Shown here piece after piece: positions 14,278 to 14,586 of a DNA stretch of 14,586 nucleotides; the first letter of the stretch is position 1, and each line of letters opens with the position of its first letter. The DNA comes from CAZJDM01 sp964544765. GTDB lineage: Bacteria; Bdellovibrionota_B; Oligoflexia; CAYFLR01. The translations under genes were made by a program, and so were the position numbers. The stretch covers positions 1-14,586 of the forward strand of contig CAZJDM010000118.1 in assembly GCA_964544765.1 (NCBI GenBank), read 5' to 3'. Below the pieces are notes generated by a model. It was given only the letters and a program-made list of their open reading frames with translations. It ran no database searches and was not told the DNA's origin.

Positions 14278-14586
14278 TTATTCACAAATCTGATGAATAT
14301 CTCTTTTCATCATTTCCCAATTGTCTGTTTTAGAATCATATTTACAGTTAGCAAATACTTTCCAATCATCTTTCATGGTTGGGTTATCCGCTCGATAATA
14401 ATAACCTGGCCATCTAGTTTCTTCTCTAAATAGCATGGTTCTGATATGAGCTTCTGCCTGCCATAGACGTTGAATATTCTCCCAGCATCTCATAAGCTCA
14501 TGATGGTTATCAGCGGCCAATTTTTGCGCATCTTCTTTTAGAAGATTTAGAAATTCAAGACCTCTTTCTAACATTGGTTTACTGGT
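14278..14586 (-). CDS. aprA: AprA C-terminus (adenylylsulfate reductase alpha subunit, partial)
   Basis: The frame is open to the right window edge, so the first Met (14574) is internal; about 102 C-terminal residues are present. TSKPMLERGLEFL, the RCWENIQRLWQAEAHIRTMLFREETRWPGYYYRAD region and FANCKYDSKTDNWEMMKR are characteristic of the C-terminal domain of AprA, whose last part closes on AprB. AprAB reduces APS (adenosine 5'-phosphosulfate) to sulfite and AMP in the cytoplasm; the FAD-binding and active-site residues lie upstream, outside the window. aprB and possibly sat probably lie further right. Electron supply comes from the QmoABC encoded downstream, and the shared strand suggests joint expression, though a strong hairpin follows the stop. 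Confidence 0.95.
   Translation of the reverse strand, partial: TSKPMLERGLEFLNLLKEDAQKLAADNHHELMRCWENIQRLWQAEAHIRTMLFREETRWPGYYYRADNPTMKDDWKVFANCKYDSKTDNWEMMKRDIHQICE

Noticed and set aside
1..14586. A sulfur-oxidising (reverse Dsr) cluster suggested by dsrL.
   Set aside because: dsrD and qmoABC are present and no dsrEFH lies between dsrB and dsrC, which fits a reductive pathway better. Genes outside the window could still change this view.

Overview
The window is one unidirectional gene cluster for dissimilatory sulfate reduction, read entirely on the minus strand (right to left). The DNA is AT-rich (roughly 35-40% G+C by eye), the standard genetic code fits every gene, and spacing is tight (largest non-coding gap 109 bp). 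The gene content (aprA, qmoABC, dsrC, dsrAB, dsrD, dsrMKJO) is that of an anaerobic sulfate-reducing bacterium. DsrD is present, and the sulfur-oxidiser markers dsrEFH do not lie between dsrB and dsrC; both argue for the reductive direction. The phylum cannot be fixed from the sequence alone: Desulfobacterota or another bacterial lineage that acquired the pathway are both possible.

Layout in transcription order. (1) 14586-14278: C-terminal end of aprA (APS reductase), cut by the window edge. (2) 14185-13391: a YkgJ-type cysteine-cluster protein. (3) 13300-8660: qmoA, qmoB, qmoC, the membrane complex that passes quinol electrons to APS reductase. (4) 8637-8314: dsrC, the sulfur-carrier protein. 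(5) 8204-5514: dsrA, dsrB, dsrD, the sulfite reductase and its small activator. (6) 5476-3848: a dsrL-like iron-sulfur flavoprotein. (7) 3768-3271: an RsbRD-N-like helical protein, overlapping dsrM by 4 bp. (8) 3274-78: dsrM, dsrK, dsrJ, the membrane complex acting on DsrC trisulfide. (9) 65-1: the first 21 codons of dsrO, recognisable by a Tat signal peptide. aprB, sat and dsrP are expected outside the window but cannot be seen.

How it fits together: APS is reduced to sulfite by AprAB using electrons from QmoABC. Sulfite is reduced by DsrAB with DsrC to a DsrC trisulfide, helped by DsrD. DsrMKJOP is thought to release sulfide from the trisulfide. DsrL would add a possible NAD(P)H-linked electron route to DsrAB, which makes this less than textbook.

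The less ordinary observations are the DsrL-like gene in a dsrD/qmo cluster, with an altered NAD(P)H-binding site; two related palindromic elements placed in the dsrC-dsrA and dsrA-dsrB gaps; a second hairpin family sharing a GATGGGC-type arm in three other gaps; an 18-bp tandem repeat that adds Asn/Asp/Pro-rich units to QmoA; and TTG starts for qmoB and qmoC. I see no mobile-element gene, RNA gene or CRISPR array.
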